Positions 36,047 through 44,116 of a DNA stretch of 60,669 nucleotides are shown one piece after another. Every line of letters begins with the position of its first letter. Positions within the stretch are counted from its first letter, which is position 1. Source of the DNA: Kurthia massiliensis (GTDB lineage: Bacteria; Bacillota; Bacilli; Bacillales_A; Planococcaceae); contig NZ_HE611000.1 in the NCBI RefSeq assembly GCF_000285555.1, positions 76,451 through 137,119 of the forward strand. The letters are read 5' to 3'. Below the pieces are notes generated by a model. That model saw nothing but the letters and a program-made list of their open reading frames with translations, did not search any database and was not told where the DNA came from. Position numbers and translations under genes: made by a program.

Positions 36047-36811
36047 AATAGATGTATAAACAGTCTGTTCGTATAAACGTTTAATTTTTTCGAGTGCACG
36101 TCTTCTTAAGCGTGACACCTGCATTTGAGAAACTTCTAATTTTTTCGCCACTTCATCTTGGCTTAATTGATTTACAAAAAGTTGATAAATTGCGCGTGCT
36201 TCATTTTCATTTAACTTGCTCAATACATAATTCATAAACAGTTGTTCTTCTACAACACTGTATGACATATCTTCTGCGCCAATCACATCTTCATAAGCAG
36301 CTTGTCCTTCTTCTTGATGATGGTTAGAAGGTGCATGCCATGATAAGGCTGTAAAATGGGTCATCGCCTGTAGTTGTTCTCTAATTTCATAAATGTCCAT
36401 TTCTAAATATGTAGCCAATTCTTTCGATGTCGGTTTATATCCATGAAGAGATGTAAAATCTTCTATTGCTAATTGAATACGTTTGTAATTTTCTTTCGTT
36501 TTGACAGGCACTTCGATTGCCCACATTGATTTGAAATAATTTTTAATCTCACCAGTGACGCACGGAATCGCATATGTCATAAATTTATTATCATTTTTCA
36601 AATTAAAGCGTTTAATCGCTTTCATGAGGGCTGCCATTGCTACCTGGTACAAATCATCATAGTCGTCGCGAGTTCGGCTATATTTCCTTACGATTTTATC
36701 AACTAAATCTTTAAAAGCCATCAGAATATGCTCTTTCGCCCGATCGTCATTGTTCCTTTGTACATGTTGAATCCACGTTCTCACTTGTTCATCTGAAACG
36801 TATTTAGACAT
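36044..36811 (-). CDS. sigB: SigB/SigF-type RNA polymerase sigma factor
   Basis: 255 residues from the ATG at 36811 with GGAGGG ahead; the longer frame has no site. Region 2 is DDLYQVAMAALMKAIKRF with FMTYAIPCVTGEIKNYF, region 3 follows, and region 4 has LSQDEVAKKLEVSQMQVSRLRRRALEKI. These place it in the group III stress/sporulation sigma factors, closest to SigB. In Bacillus and Staphylococcus sigB is flanked by rsbV and rsbW; here neither is adjacent. A SigB-type promoter lies upstream, so it may transcribe itself. Confidence 0.88.
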   Translation of the reverse strand: MSKYVSDEQVRTWIQHVQRNNDDRAKEHILMAFKDLVDKIVRKYSRTRDDYDDLYQVAMAALMKAIKRFNLKNDNKFMTYAIPCVTGEIKNYFKSMWAIEVPVKTKENYKRIQLAIEDFTSLHGYKPTSKELATYLEMDIYEIREQLQAMTHFTALSWHAPSNHHQEEGQAAYEDVIGAEDMSYSVVEEQLFMNYVLSKLNENEARAIYQLFVNQLSQDEVAKKLEVSQMQVSRLRRRALEKIKRLYEQTVYTSI

Positions 36812-36925
36812 ATTGACCCTCCAATTTATCAAATTTACAACATCAGAAGTCATAAAAAAATACAAAAAATAATCTTTATCATCAAATATTAAAAATAAGA
36901 TAATATCCTAAGAACTATATACACA

Positions 36926-36950
36926 TTACCCCAAAATTTTAACTTTAAGC
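36926..36950 (-). promoter_or_regulatory. Possible SigB-dependent promoter of the sigma factor gene
   Basis: Minus strand GCTTAA (36945-36950), 13 bases, GGGTAA (36926-36931). One mismatch in each element to GTTTAA-N12-14-GGGTAT. About 110 bases before the start codon. Confidence 0.5.
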
Positions 36951-36953
36951 ATA

Positions 36954-36988
36954 AAATAAAAAAACCTACCCAATAAACAGGCAGGTTT
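36954..36988 (-). terminator. Terminator of the small peptide gene
   Basis: AAACCTACC / GGCAGGTTT stem with one G-U pair, ten-base loop and T7 on the minus strand, 22 bases after the peptide stop. Confidence 0.75.
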
Positions 36989-37009
36989 CTTTAAAAAGAT
37001 ATCAAATGA

Positions 37010-37075
37010 TTAAAGACCTAAAAGTTTCGAAAGAATACCTAGCACTAATGACAATAAGCTACCTACTAATTCCAT
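37010..37075 (-). CDS. 21-residue amphipathic peptide (phenol-soluble-modulin-like)
   Basis: A gene too short for ordinary ORF calling. ATG at 37075 with AAGGGGGTG five to six bases upstream, 21 codons, TAA at 37010-37012, then a terminator. The product starts MELVGSL and ends SKLLGL. Thirteen residues are hydrophobic, and the polar or small ones fall at 2, 5, 6, 9, 13, 16, 17 and 20, a 3.6-residue rhythm that puts them on one face of a helix. Charges are one Glu and one Lys. No signal peptide is needed for peptides of this kind. Size and pattern resemble staphylococcal modulins, but sequence identity to a named peptide is not claimed. A type I toxin or membrane regulator is the alternative. 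Confidence 0.65.
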   Translation of the reverse strand: MELVGSLLSLVLGILSKLLGL

Positions 37076-37235
37076 CAAAACACCCCCTTATCATTTTTTA
37101 TAATTCACTTATAATTCATTTTTGAAATATTCAAACAATTTTATTGATTTTTTTAGAAAGTAAAAAGAAAATTTTTTAAAGGTTAACGTAGCTACAAAAA
37201 ATCAGACCCCGTCATGCTGACAAGATCTGATCGTT

Positions 37236-38333
37236 TTATTTCAGTTCCGAGCGTTCTAATAAGTTTAAATACTCGATTTTGAAGTTCATCGTTTCAAGTA
37301 CCGGCCCTACCCATTTAATATTATTCATAATATAGTGACCAAATACTTCTTTTAAATCATCCATAAATTCTTCGACACAATCATTTTTATATTCTTTTTC
37401 ATAATTGTCGTCTGCCCCTTCAGGCGCGTTCAAATAAAAGATGGCTAAAATAAATGCTAAAAAATCTGACTTCCCAACACCTTTATTGTTGTAATCACTT
37501 TTGCTAATACCTAGCAATTGGCCGTGATACTTTCGCATGTATGGGAAATAGACGTTGTCTGTTTGGAAATTGTAAATACGACCGCCATGTGCTGCCGCAT
37601 TTCTAAAAAGTTGAATAATTTTTAATGCATAATATACTTGTACAATCTTTTTATCGTCATTATCAATTTTTTCGGGATCAATGCGTAAAAATGTACCGAT
37701 AATACGTTTTTTAATCGTCACTTCTGATAAATTATACCAACTAATAAAATTACCGAATGATAAACTTTTCACGAGCACCCATGGCGGCACATACCCATAT
37801 TGCTCCATATAATATTTCACAGGCGTCATATTCGGATTCGTTAACGCATAGTCAACATCCCTAAATAAATTGTGAAGTTCACCTTCTTTTTCTTTCGATA
37901 CGTTTAATGATTCTCTACATAAATAAGATAATGGCTTACCATGTGTTCGTTTCTCTGGTCCATTACAATACGTATCGCCGATAATGTGCGCAATAATCGA
38001 GGCAAGATCTTCTTCAATAGCGAGTGAAATACTTAAAATAATTTGGCGCAGTTTGGCATCAAATTTATATAAATTATGTACATCTTCAAAATGTACATTG
38101 TCTGAAAATCGTTCTTTCTGTTTCGGATATTCTTCTTGTTGCGCTAAAAAAGGCGCTTTATAACCATTAATTAAACTATAGTAAGATGCTTTCACGAGCG
38201 TTTTTTTCGCTAGTTGCTCGTCATCAATGATTAAATTTTTTTGTTTTAAGCGCTCGATTTGTTCATCTAAGTTCGAAAAATCAATCGGTGCGCGCTTTTT
38301 TGGCGGTTGCTGCACGACGCCCTCTGCTTCCAT
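37236..38333 (-). CDS. Abi-family (AbiD/AbiF-like) abortive infection protein
   Basis: 365 residues of the Abi_2 family. The N-terminal half has ASYYSLINGYKAPF; the middle has DAKLRQIILSISLAIEEDLASIIAH; a HEPN ribonuclease motif R-X4-H (RNAAAHGGR) lies near residue 246. In lactococci such proteins stop phage growth by killing or stalling the cell, probably by cutting RNA. No antitoxin partner is adjacent. GAGGTG upstream of the start. Confidence 0.8.
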   Translation of the reverse strand: MEAEGVVQQPPKKRAPIDFSNLDEQIERLKQKNLIIDDEQLAKKTLVKASYYSLINGYKAPFLAQQEEYPKQKERFSDNVHFEDVHNLYKFDAKLRQIILSISLAIEEDLASIIAHIIGDTYCNGPEKRTHGKPLSYLCRESLNVSKEKEGELHNLFRDVDYALTNPNMTPVKYYMEQYGYVPPWVLVKSLSFGNFISWYNLSEVTIKKRIIGTFLRIDPEKIDNDDKKIVQVYYALKIIQLFRNAAAHGGRIYNFQTDNVYFPYMRKYHGQLLGISKSDYNNKGVGKSDFLAFILAIFYLNAPEGADDNYEKEYKNDCVEEFMDDLKEVFGHYIMNNIKWVGPVLETMNFKIEYLNLLERSELK

Positions 38334-38401
38334 CGACTTTCACCTCTTTATTTGTTTTATAATCTATATTAGCAATTTTCTAAACAAATAAACACAAAAA
38401 A

Positions 38402-38423
38402 CCCCTTAACAATTGTTAAGGGG
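38402..38423. terminator. 22-base perfect palindrome, leftward terminator
   Basis: CCCCTTAACAATTGTTAAGGGG with six A directly to its left, giving a T run for leftward transcription. The nearest minus-strand gene on that side is carD, 540 bases away. It may therefore end a carD read-through or an antisense transcript, and also shields the Abi gene promoter. Confidence 0.55.
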
Positions 38424-38619
38424 GCTATATTGGCCTTTATCGAGCCTGATCTTGTAATTCGATGCATCATTTATAGATCAATATTAACATTTATATTCAT
38501 TTCTTTCAATACAGTATATTTAAATTGATGCTTTCGCATTAATTATTCTCTTTAAAAGATATTCAATATATGATGCTATAAATACAAATAGATGAAAAAT
38601 ATTTACATAAAAACACACC

Positions 38620-38648
38620 TTTACATTAAATACTAAACATGATATAAT
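38620..38648 (+). promoter_or_regulatory. Promoter of the structured RNA candidate
   Basis: TTTACA (38620-38625), 17 bases, TATAAT (38643-38648). There is no ORF of any size downstream, so the product should be RNA starting near 38655. Confidence 0.8.
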
Positions 38649-38653
38649 CAATA

Positions 38654-38896
38654 TATTGCTGATTTTACACGGCATTTTAAGAGTCTTTTTGAAGATACTT
38701 ATTCACACTGGCGCAGTCTTGGAACTGCAAGGATGCGGAAGCAGGTAGGGTTCGCATTGCTTAAGTTAGAAAACATCACACTGAAATTTACCGCGGTTAT
38801 GGTTAAATAATAAAATTCCCCTGATGATAGGGTCGATACAAATAGTAAAATTAGCAATACCATAAGAGGGCTCCTAGCACTATGCTAGGGGCCCTC
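38654..38896 (+). ncRNA. Structured non-coding RNA candidate
   Basis: The 5' end (38654-38668) pairs over 15 positions with 38845-38859 (one G-U), closing a domain of about 205 bases. Inside are smaller hairpins: 38679-38700, GCAGTCTTGGAACTGC at 38713-38728, GATGCG/CGCAT around 38732-38758, and CCC/GGG at 38818-38832. A 13-base hairpin (38866-38878 with 38884-38896, one G-U) follows, with only a weak U tail, and probably ends it. The strong promoter, absence of codons and closed architecture point to a stable RNA. It does not read as tRNA, tmRNA, SRP or RNase P RNA. 6S RNA or the raiA-type RNA are possibilities I cannot confirm. Confidence 0.65.
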
Positions 38897-38958
38897 GTCC
38901 AATTTCTAAACTTTTGTTTGCCATCGCTCGTCTTCTAACATGCTACTAACAGCGCACG

Positions 38959-39420
38959 TTAAGAAAAAACATTTCGTTGATTTTCAGTAATCCCTTCAAT
39001 TAAACCTAATTCACTTATTAAAAATTTATGCGCATGCGCTAACATTTCTTTTTCACTCGTATTAAGTGCTTTTTCTTTCTTAATCCGCATTAAATCACGC
39101 ACAACTTCCGCGCATTCTTTCATTTTCCCTGTTTTTATTTTATCTGTATTTATTTTGTACCGCTGCTTCCAAGGCAATATTGGATAAGATTGTTTCTGTT
39201 GAAATGCGTCTAATATACTTTTTAATTCGGTAATATCGGTAACGCGGCGGATCTTTGAAGTCAATATTTTATCTGCAGGAATCATAATTTGTGTTTTACT
39301 CATTAACATTGTAATCACATAATATTGTTGCGTCTTCCCTAAAAATTCCTTTTGTTCTATGGCCTGAATTATTCCTGGTCCATACACTGGATAAATAATA
39401 TTTTCGCCAATTTGAAACAA
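38959..39420 (-). CDS. CarD/CdnL-family transcription regulator
   Basis: 153 residues. The N-terminal RNA-polymerase-binding Tudor-like domain begins MFQIGENIIYPVYGPGII, as in other CarD proteins, and is followed by a helical DNA-binding part. The TTG at 39420 is chosen because the only good ribosome site (GGAGGTG) lies inside the codons after the upstream ATG. CarD proteins stabilise open promoter complexes, especially at rRNA genes. Confidence 0.88.
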   Translation of the reverse strand: MFQIGENIIYPVYGPGIIQAIEQKEFLGKTQQYYVITMLMSKTQIMIPADKILTSKIRRVTDITELKSILDAFQQKQSYPILPWKQRYKINTDKIKTGKMKECAEVVRDLMRIKKEKALNTSEKEMLAHAHKFLISELGLIEGITENQRNVFS

Positions 39421-39488
39421 ATCATCCACCTCCATATATAGTAACTAGTTTAACCTTATCATGCATATGGTTTTTTAAAAAATTTTTA

Positions 39489-39518
39489 ATAATATCATAA
39501 TTTTATTTTATTTGTCAA
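39489..39518 (-). promoter_or_regulatory. Promoter of the carD gene
   Basis: Minus strand TTGACA (39513-39518), 18 bases, TATTAT (39489-39494), about 70 bases before the start. The rest of 39519-39733 is AT-rich; TATAAT at 39661-39666 without a clear -35 may serve the next gene. Confidence 0.7.
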
Positions 39519-39733
39519 CAATTTCAACTTTTTATTTATTCAAAAAATAGCTAAGATAGTTCATTCTCCTATAAAAGCACATATTCCACTTCTAACGAAC
39601 AATTTCTGCATGTACAATCACCATTTCGGCATAACTCGAATAAGTACATCTTATTATTACTATAATCCGAAAAAAATTACGCTTTTTTATTTTCAAAATT
39701 ATTGTTAAGGTGGAAAAAGGAGGTGTTAAATTA

Positions 39734-40231
39734 ATGAAAAAATTATTATTAGCTTCACTTTTCTGTTTAACGGCCAGTTCCCTAACGCCAGTTATACCAA
39801 CACAAACACTTGAAGCGTCAGCAAAAGAATATAATATAACTCAAAATTTTACTGCCAAATTAAAAAAGGGAACTTTTCCGGGTGCAAAAGGAAAAGTAGG
39901 ATCCCTAAAGAAAAATTTAAAATTAAAGAAAGAAGGAAATATTTGGGTAGACTATTCAGTAGTATCTAAAAATAATGAAAGAGATGCTTACGAATTTTAT
40001 AAATCTAAAGTCACTTTAATTGCTAGAGATTATAATTATTTAATTTCTCATTCTTCTCTGCGTAAAAATTTTGATAAGCCTGTGTTTGAAAATTATGGCG
40101 CTAAGATATATAAAGCTGGGAAATATTATGTAGGTGTCTATACATTTTCAAGTATAGCTGAAACATACACGTCTATGACTATTGGGACAAACTTTGCAAC
40201 AATCGCTTACTATGATATACTAGTGAATTAA
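39734..40231 (+). CDS. Small secreted protein, paralogue of 14044-14601
   Basis: 165 residues from the ATG at 39734 (AGGAGGT upstream). Signal peptide MKKLLLASLFCLTASSL, then a basic mature domain with LKKGTFPGAKGKVGSLKKN, RDYNYLIS and YKAGKYYVGV, all shared with the protein at 14044-14601. Function unknown. First of three consecutive genes for small exported proteins on one strand, with AT-richer codons than the housekeeping genes around. Confidence 0.75.
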   Translation: MKKLLLASLFCLTASSLTPVIPTQTLEASAKEYNITQNFTAKLKKGTFPGAKGKVGSLKKNLKLKKEGNIWVDYSVVSKNNERDAYEFYKSKVTLIARDYNYLISHSSLRKNFDKPVFENYGAKIYKAGKYYVGVYTFSSIAETYTSMTIGTNFATIAYYDILVN

Positions 40232-40325
40232 CACTTCTTATTATATAATTCCAGCGCCCTATGCACTTAAAATAAGATGTAAATTTATTCAATCTTAATA
40301 CCTATAAAGAAAGGATTAAAATCCA

Positions 40326-40847
40326 ATGAAAAAGCATATACATATGGCATTAGCATCTAGCTTATTATTAACAACATTAGGTGCGACTACTGCAACGACT
40401 AACGCAAATGCAAAAGAAAATACAACAGTTGAAACAGCTGCAACTTCAAAAGTAGTATATAACGGATTCCATTTTGGTGATTATGGAAACTTGGTAAGAA
40501 CAAAGGCGAAAGCTAAAAAATGGGTATTTTTAGAAGAAAACTATCGAGGTCTGTTTTATCAAAAGAAATTATATGGACATACAGCTGTTATCTTTATGGA
40601 ACTTAAATACAATGCATTACAAGGAGTTGTTATTTCTTTTAATGACAGTTCAAAACTTAATACATGGAAAAAAGTCCAAACTTATCAAAAAGAAATGTAT
40701 CGTAAATTAAATAAAGAATTTAAATATAAAAAAAGTACGACGAAAAAACAAGACGGAAAAATTGTTACGCGTTGGAATCTTAATAACAGAATCGTACAAC
40801 TAATCGTCGGACATAATGATGCACGAATCGTATTTTCTAAAAAGTAA
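40326..40847 (+). CDS. Small secreted protein of unknown function
   Basis: 173 residues with a signal peptide (LASSLLLTTLGATTATTNANA) and a basic, aromatic mature part ending NNRIVQLIVGHNDARIVFSKK-like. The family is not recognised. GAAAGG lies upstream of the ATG. Spacing to both neighbours is short (94 and 26 bases), so it likely belongs to a small exported-protein operon. Confidence 0.7.
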   Translation: MKKHIHMALASSLLLTTLGATTATTNANAKENTTVETAATSKVVYNGFHFGDYGNLVRTKAKAKKWVFLEENYRGLFYQKKLYGHTAVIFMELKYNALQGVVISFNDSSKLNTWKKVQTYQKEMYRKLNKEFKYKKSTTKKQDGKIVTRWNLNNRIVQLIVGHNDARIVFSKK

Positions 40848-40873
40848 AGTATAAGAGAAAGGCGTGATATGAG

Positions 40874-41425
40874 TTGAAACGTTTCATTAAAAAGATGGCT
40901 ATAGCAAGCGTCTTATTCACAAGTGTAGCAAGTTTAGAAGCATTTCCATCAACACAAGTAAATGCAAAAAGTTATAAAACGTATGTTTCTCTTACACATA
41001 ATTATTTTGACGGCGTACTAGACAATAAAGGCTTTTTTGCGGGTAAATATACGAATAAGTTATCAAATGGATTAACGATTAAAAATGCTAATAATTATGC
41101 TGGCATTCCAAATGTAGTTATTTTAAAAGGCAGTAAAAAAGTTTATGCCAACGATGCGCTAGGTGTTGGATTAAATGACAATCTTAAATTTGCGGTAGAT
41201 ACTAACGGCTATTTAAATATTATTTATTCCTCTACTGATCGAGCAGGTAATGGTGGCTATCATTTAATTAGCGTTTCACCAAAAGGGAAAGTCTTTAAAT
41301 CTAAGAGAAAAAATTTAAAGAACGGTGTAGACACATTAACTTTTGTTAAGCCTAATAAATTAAAAATCACGAAATGGAATGGGAAATCGATCTCGCATAC
41401 TTTTACTAAAGGAAAAATAAAGTAA
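40874..41425 (+). CDS. Small secreted protein of unknown function
   Basis: 183 residues from a TTG start with AAAGGCGTG upstream. Signal peptide (IASVLFTSVASLEAF, cleavage probably after VNA), basic mature protein rich in Lys, Asn and Gly, beta-rich by pattern. Not recognised. Third gene of the set, followed by a terminator. Confidence 0.7.
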   Translation: MKRFIKKMAIASVLFTSVASLEAFPSTQVNAKSYKTYVSLTHNYFDGVLDNKGFFAGKYTNKLSNGLTIKNANNYAGIPNVVILKGSKKVYANDALGVGLNDNLKFAVDTNGYLNIIYSSTDRAGNGGYHLISVSPKGKVFKSKRKNLKNGVDTLTFVKPNKLKITKWNGKSISHTFTKGKIK

Positions 41426-41446
41426 CGCCATTCAATCATTCATTCC

Positions 41447-41486
41447 AAAAGCTAACAGCCCTTATCTATCATGCTGTTAGCTTTTT
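41447..41486 (+). terminator. Terminator after the secreted-protein genes
   Basis: AAAAGCTAACAGC / GCTGTTAGCTTTTTT, 13-base stem and T6. Confidence 0.9.
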
Positions 41487-41564
41487 TAATACCGATATTG
41501 TCGATGCTCCCCTTCTTTCAAATCTCCCCTCTTTTCATGCTACAATTACGTTAGAGGTGATTGT

Positions 41565-42512
41565 ATGTTTGAAGTGAAACCATTTCCCGAATTTTCTTGG
41601 TCACTGTCTCGCAGTAAATCGTTGTTAACGTGTGCACGCCGATACGGTTATGATTACTACGTTTCGCATAATGGCTGGCTCTCTTTTAATGTATCTCCAG
41701 AGGCGCAACATGCGTATCGTTTGAAAAAGCTAAAACATTTGCCGATGTTCGTCGGTGAAATTGTGCATGATGCTATTGAGAAAACAATCGGTCAAATTTA
41801 TTTAGACCGTCCACTCCCTACTGCAGAAACGCTCGTCAACTATGCGCGCCATCAACTGAACACCGCTTATCAAACACCGTACGAGGCGTGGCATGCGAAG
41901 CCGAATAAACATGCGATGTATTTTGATCGCTATTACAACGGCAAACTTTCTGCCGAACAAGTCGCAACATATCAACAACGACTCCCACAATTGTTCGAAC
42001 ATTTTTTAACGAGTGAAACCGTTACGCAACTGCTAGCTCATCGCGATACAATCCGTATTCAGCAAGCGGAGCAATTTCGCTACGTCTATATCAATGATGT
42101 AAAAGTATTTATCGTCATGGACTTACTGTACGAAGATACGACGACAAATCAATGGGTCATTGTCGATTGGAAAACCGGTAAAGCATCTGGAGCAGATCGA
42201 CAGCAGTTAGCATTGTATGCTTATTATTTACAACAAACATTAGATATCCCACTCGACCGCATTGTCGTTCGCAACGAATATTTATTAGAAGGAAAACATA
42301 TCACAACGACGATTACGCAAACAGATATTGAAGATGTACTCGCCATTTTTGAGCGCAGCGTATTTGACATGCGTCAATATCAAGCCGATATGTTCACAAA
42401 TGAACCGTATGAAATCGATACGTTTCCACGTACGACGCATGAGAAAACGTGCGAAACGTGTAATTACCGGGAGATGTGCTTACCACTAAACGATGAAAGA
42501 TCTGGCGAATAA
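41565..42512 (+). CDS. PD-(D/E)XK (RecB/Cas4-like) nuclease with Fe-S cysteines
   Basis: 315 residues. Nuclease motifs: HDAIEKTIG (motif I, about residue 68), VFIVMDLLYED (motif II Asp) and VDWKTGK (motif III, Asp and Lys, about residue 205), then a Q-rich QQLALYAYY helix. One Cys near the N-terminus (LLTCARRYGYDYY) and three at the C-terminus (CETCNYREMC) form the layout of an iron-sulfur nuclease as in Cas4 and AddB. No helicase, cas gene or CRISPR array is nearby, so it acts alone or with distant partners. GAGGTG before the ATG. Confidence 0.8.
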   Translation: MFEVKPFPEFSWSLSRSKSLLTCARRYGYDYYVSHNGWLSFNVSPEAQHAYRLKKLKHLPMFVGEIVHDAIEKTIGQIYLDRPLPTAETLVNYARHQLNTAYQTPYEAWHAKPNKHAMYFDRYYNGKLSAEQVATYQQRLPQLFEHFLTSETVTQLLAHRDTIRIQQAEQFRYVYINDVKVFIVMDLLYEDTTTNQWVIVDWKTGKASGADRQQLALYAYYLQQTLDIPLDRIVVRNEYLLEGKHITTTITQTDIEDVLAIFERSVFDMRQYQADMFTNEPYEIDTFPRTTHEKTCETCNYREMCLPLNDERSGE

Positions 42513-42572
42513 CCAGATCTTTTTGTTACATATTCACTTCAAATACTTCAAGCAATGCTTTTTTCGTACCGA

Positions 42573-42755
42573 TTAAATAAAAATCGTTAAGTATGGAATC
42601 GCGGCCATAATGCCGGCTGCCGGTACAAAAATATGGCCGACGGTATGTAATCCACTCATAAACTCTTTTCCGACACCGACTTCTGCGTTTCGAATTGCGC
42701 CGATTACTGCACAAGCCATAATGATATATACGATGACTGTTCCAATCATCTCCAT
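42573..42755 (-). pseudogene. 5' fragment of an ethanolamine permease gene (eutH-like)
   Basis: 60 codons, then a stop. The sequence VIGAIRNAEVGVGKEF and HIFVPAAGIMAAIPYL matches the N-terminus of EutH-type ethanolamine transporters, which are about 360 residues. GAGGGG remains before the ATG. The remaining ten helices are absent; downstream sequence is in other frames. It lies beside the B12 import operon, and ethanolamine ammonia-lyase is a B12 enzyme, so this may be a lost B12-dependent pathway. Family call from motif memory. Confidence 0.5.
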
Positions 42756-43031
42756 AAGCGCTCGCCCCTCTCGTTAAACAAAATAATAATTTTAAGCAGA
42801 AAAATTTCGCTTTAAAGAGAATTATTTTCGTTATGCGCTAAAGTATAAGCTCGTAAGAAGTCATTGTGCAAGAGAGAAAATAGGCCCAGAAATATTTTCG
42901 TCACTTTCTACAAAAAGCATATGTATCACTATGCAATTCACCTAATGACAAATAAAAAAAACATCTCCGAGTCAGAAGGTTTTTTTAACTAATTAATTAG
43001 TTAACTAATTAATTTATGCGATTTCTTGTTG

Positions 43032-43325
43032 TTACGGGAATTGATATTCATATAGCTGACGGTCACGTCCTGAACGTGCTAACAACAATTCATGTGTCCC
43101 GACTTCAACGATCTCTCCTTTTTCTAATACGACAATTTGATCAGCCATACGAATCGTTGATAAACGGTGCGCAATGACTAGGCTCGTCTTATTATGAAGC
43201 AATGTGTTTAAACTGTCTTGAATCATTTTTTCAGATTCTGTATCTAATGCTGCTGTTGCTTCATCAAGCACGATTAAATTTGGATTTTTCAACAACGCAC
43301 GCGCATTATACGGAAAAAGCTCCAC
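43032..43325 (-). pseudogene. 3' fragment of an ABC exporter ATPase (MsbA/LmrA type)
   Basis: About 90 residues beginning at ARALLKNPNL, through Walker B LIVLDEATAALD and the switch His in IAHRLSTIR to the normal end. The membrane domain, Walker A and signature are gone, so it cannot work. Sequence before the match is unrelated. Together with the eutH piece it marks a deletion-prone spot. An A/T palindrome (AACTAATTAATTAGTT at 42987-43002) lies between the two fragments. Confidence 0.85.
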
Positions 43326-43381
43326 AACATACCGCTGAACAACTTGTTAAACTATAAGGCTGTTAAATAGGAAGAAACTAT

Positions 43382-43416
43382 AAAAAAGGCCTGTGCCAAT
43401 GCACAAGCCTTTTTTT
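43382..43416 (-). terminator. Terminator of the B12 import operon
   Basis: AAAAAGGCCTGTGCC and GCACAAGCCTTTTT arms (one mismatch), short loop, T run on the minus strand, right after the S component stop. Confidence 0.85.
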
Positions 43417-44116
43417 AATATGCTTTTTGATTTCCGATTAAACCGTATTTTATTTGAATACGTGTTAATTTTTCGCCAATCGGTTTCGTGAGTAATAATA
43501 AGAAAATAACATTTGAAACGGCGTACGTAATTGTGAATGGTAATGCGGTACCAGCAGCTTGTAAATAACGTAGCCAAGAAAATTCACCGTCATATGAAAT
43601 AACAGTCCAAATGTCCATGACACAAGAAAATAATATTCCTGCGACGATACCGTATAAAATGAGCCCGATTTTCGTTTCCATCCACGTTGTCTTACCGAGC
43701 CATCCAGCGATATAGCCAATCATGCCCCACGTAAACATTTGAAATGGCGTCCACGGTCCTTGCCCAAATAACATATTTGAAACGACTGCAGATACAGCAC
43801 CCGTTAAAAATCCCGCTTCTGGCCCCATTTTAAAACCTGTAATCGCTGTAATCGCCGTTACTGGTTTGAATGCGGGCACCCACATAAATGCGACGCGACC
43901 CGCAATCGAAATCGCTGACATGACCGCAATCACCATAATTTCACGAGCATGTGGTTTCCGTCTTTCAAACTGCATAAAAAATGGTACACAAGCAAGCGCA
44001 ACGACGATTAACGAAATTAAATTGTATTTGCGGTCTTCGAGTAACGTTGCACCGATTATCAGTATGAGTGGAATCACTACGACTAAAATGATAAAAGATA
44101 TCCATTTACGCTTCAA
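43415..44116 (-). CDS. ECF transporter S component, predicted cobalamin (CbrT-like)
   Basis: 233 residues with about six helices and the motif FKPVTAITAITGFKMGPEAGF near residue 85, then GQGPWTPFQMFTWG. It is the substrate-binding membrane subunit of the ECF importer encoded just upstream. A TTG start nine bases after AGGAGG overlaps the ATPase end by 11 bases. Substrate assigned as B12 because the operon starts with a cobalamin riboswitch and transcobalamin-like proteins, and because CbrT-type S components are known B12 carriers. Confidence 0.82.
   Translation of the reverse strand: MKRKWISFIILVVVIPLILIIGATLLEDRKYNLISLIVVALACVPFFMQFERRKPHAREIMVIAVMSAISIAGRVAFMWVPAFKPVTAITAITGFKMGPEAGFLTGAVSAVVSNMLFGQGPWTPFQMFTWGMIGYIAGWLGKTTWMETKIGLILYGIVAGILFSCVMDIWTVISYDGEFSWLRYLQAAGTALPFTITYAVSNVIFLLLLTKPIGEKLTRIQIKYGLIGNQKAY

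Noticed and set aside
38654..38896. T-box or tRNA identity for the structured RNA
   Set aside because: ACCGCGG is present but not in a T-box context; no acceptor stem, T-loop or specifier domain.
42984..43016. Possible CRISPR-like or tandem repeat array
   Set aside because: Only one and a half copies of a short A/T palindrome, no spacers.
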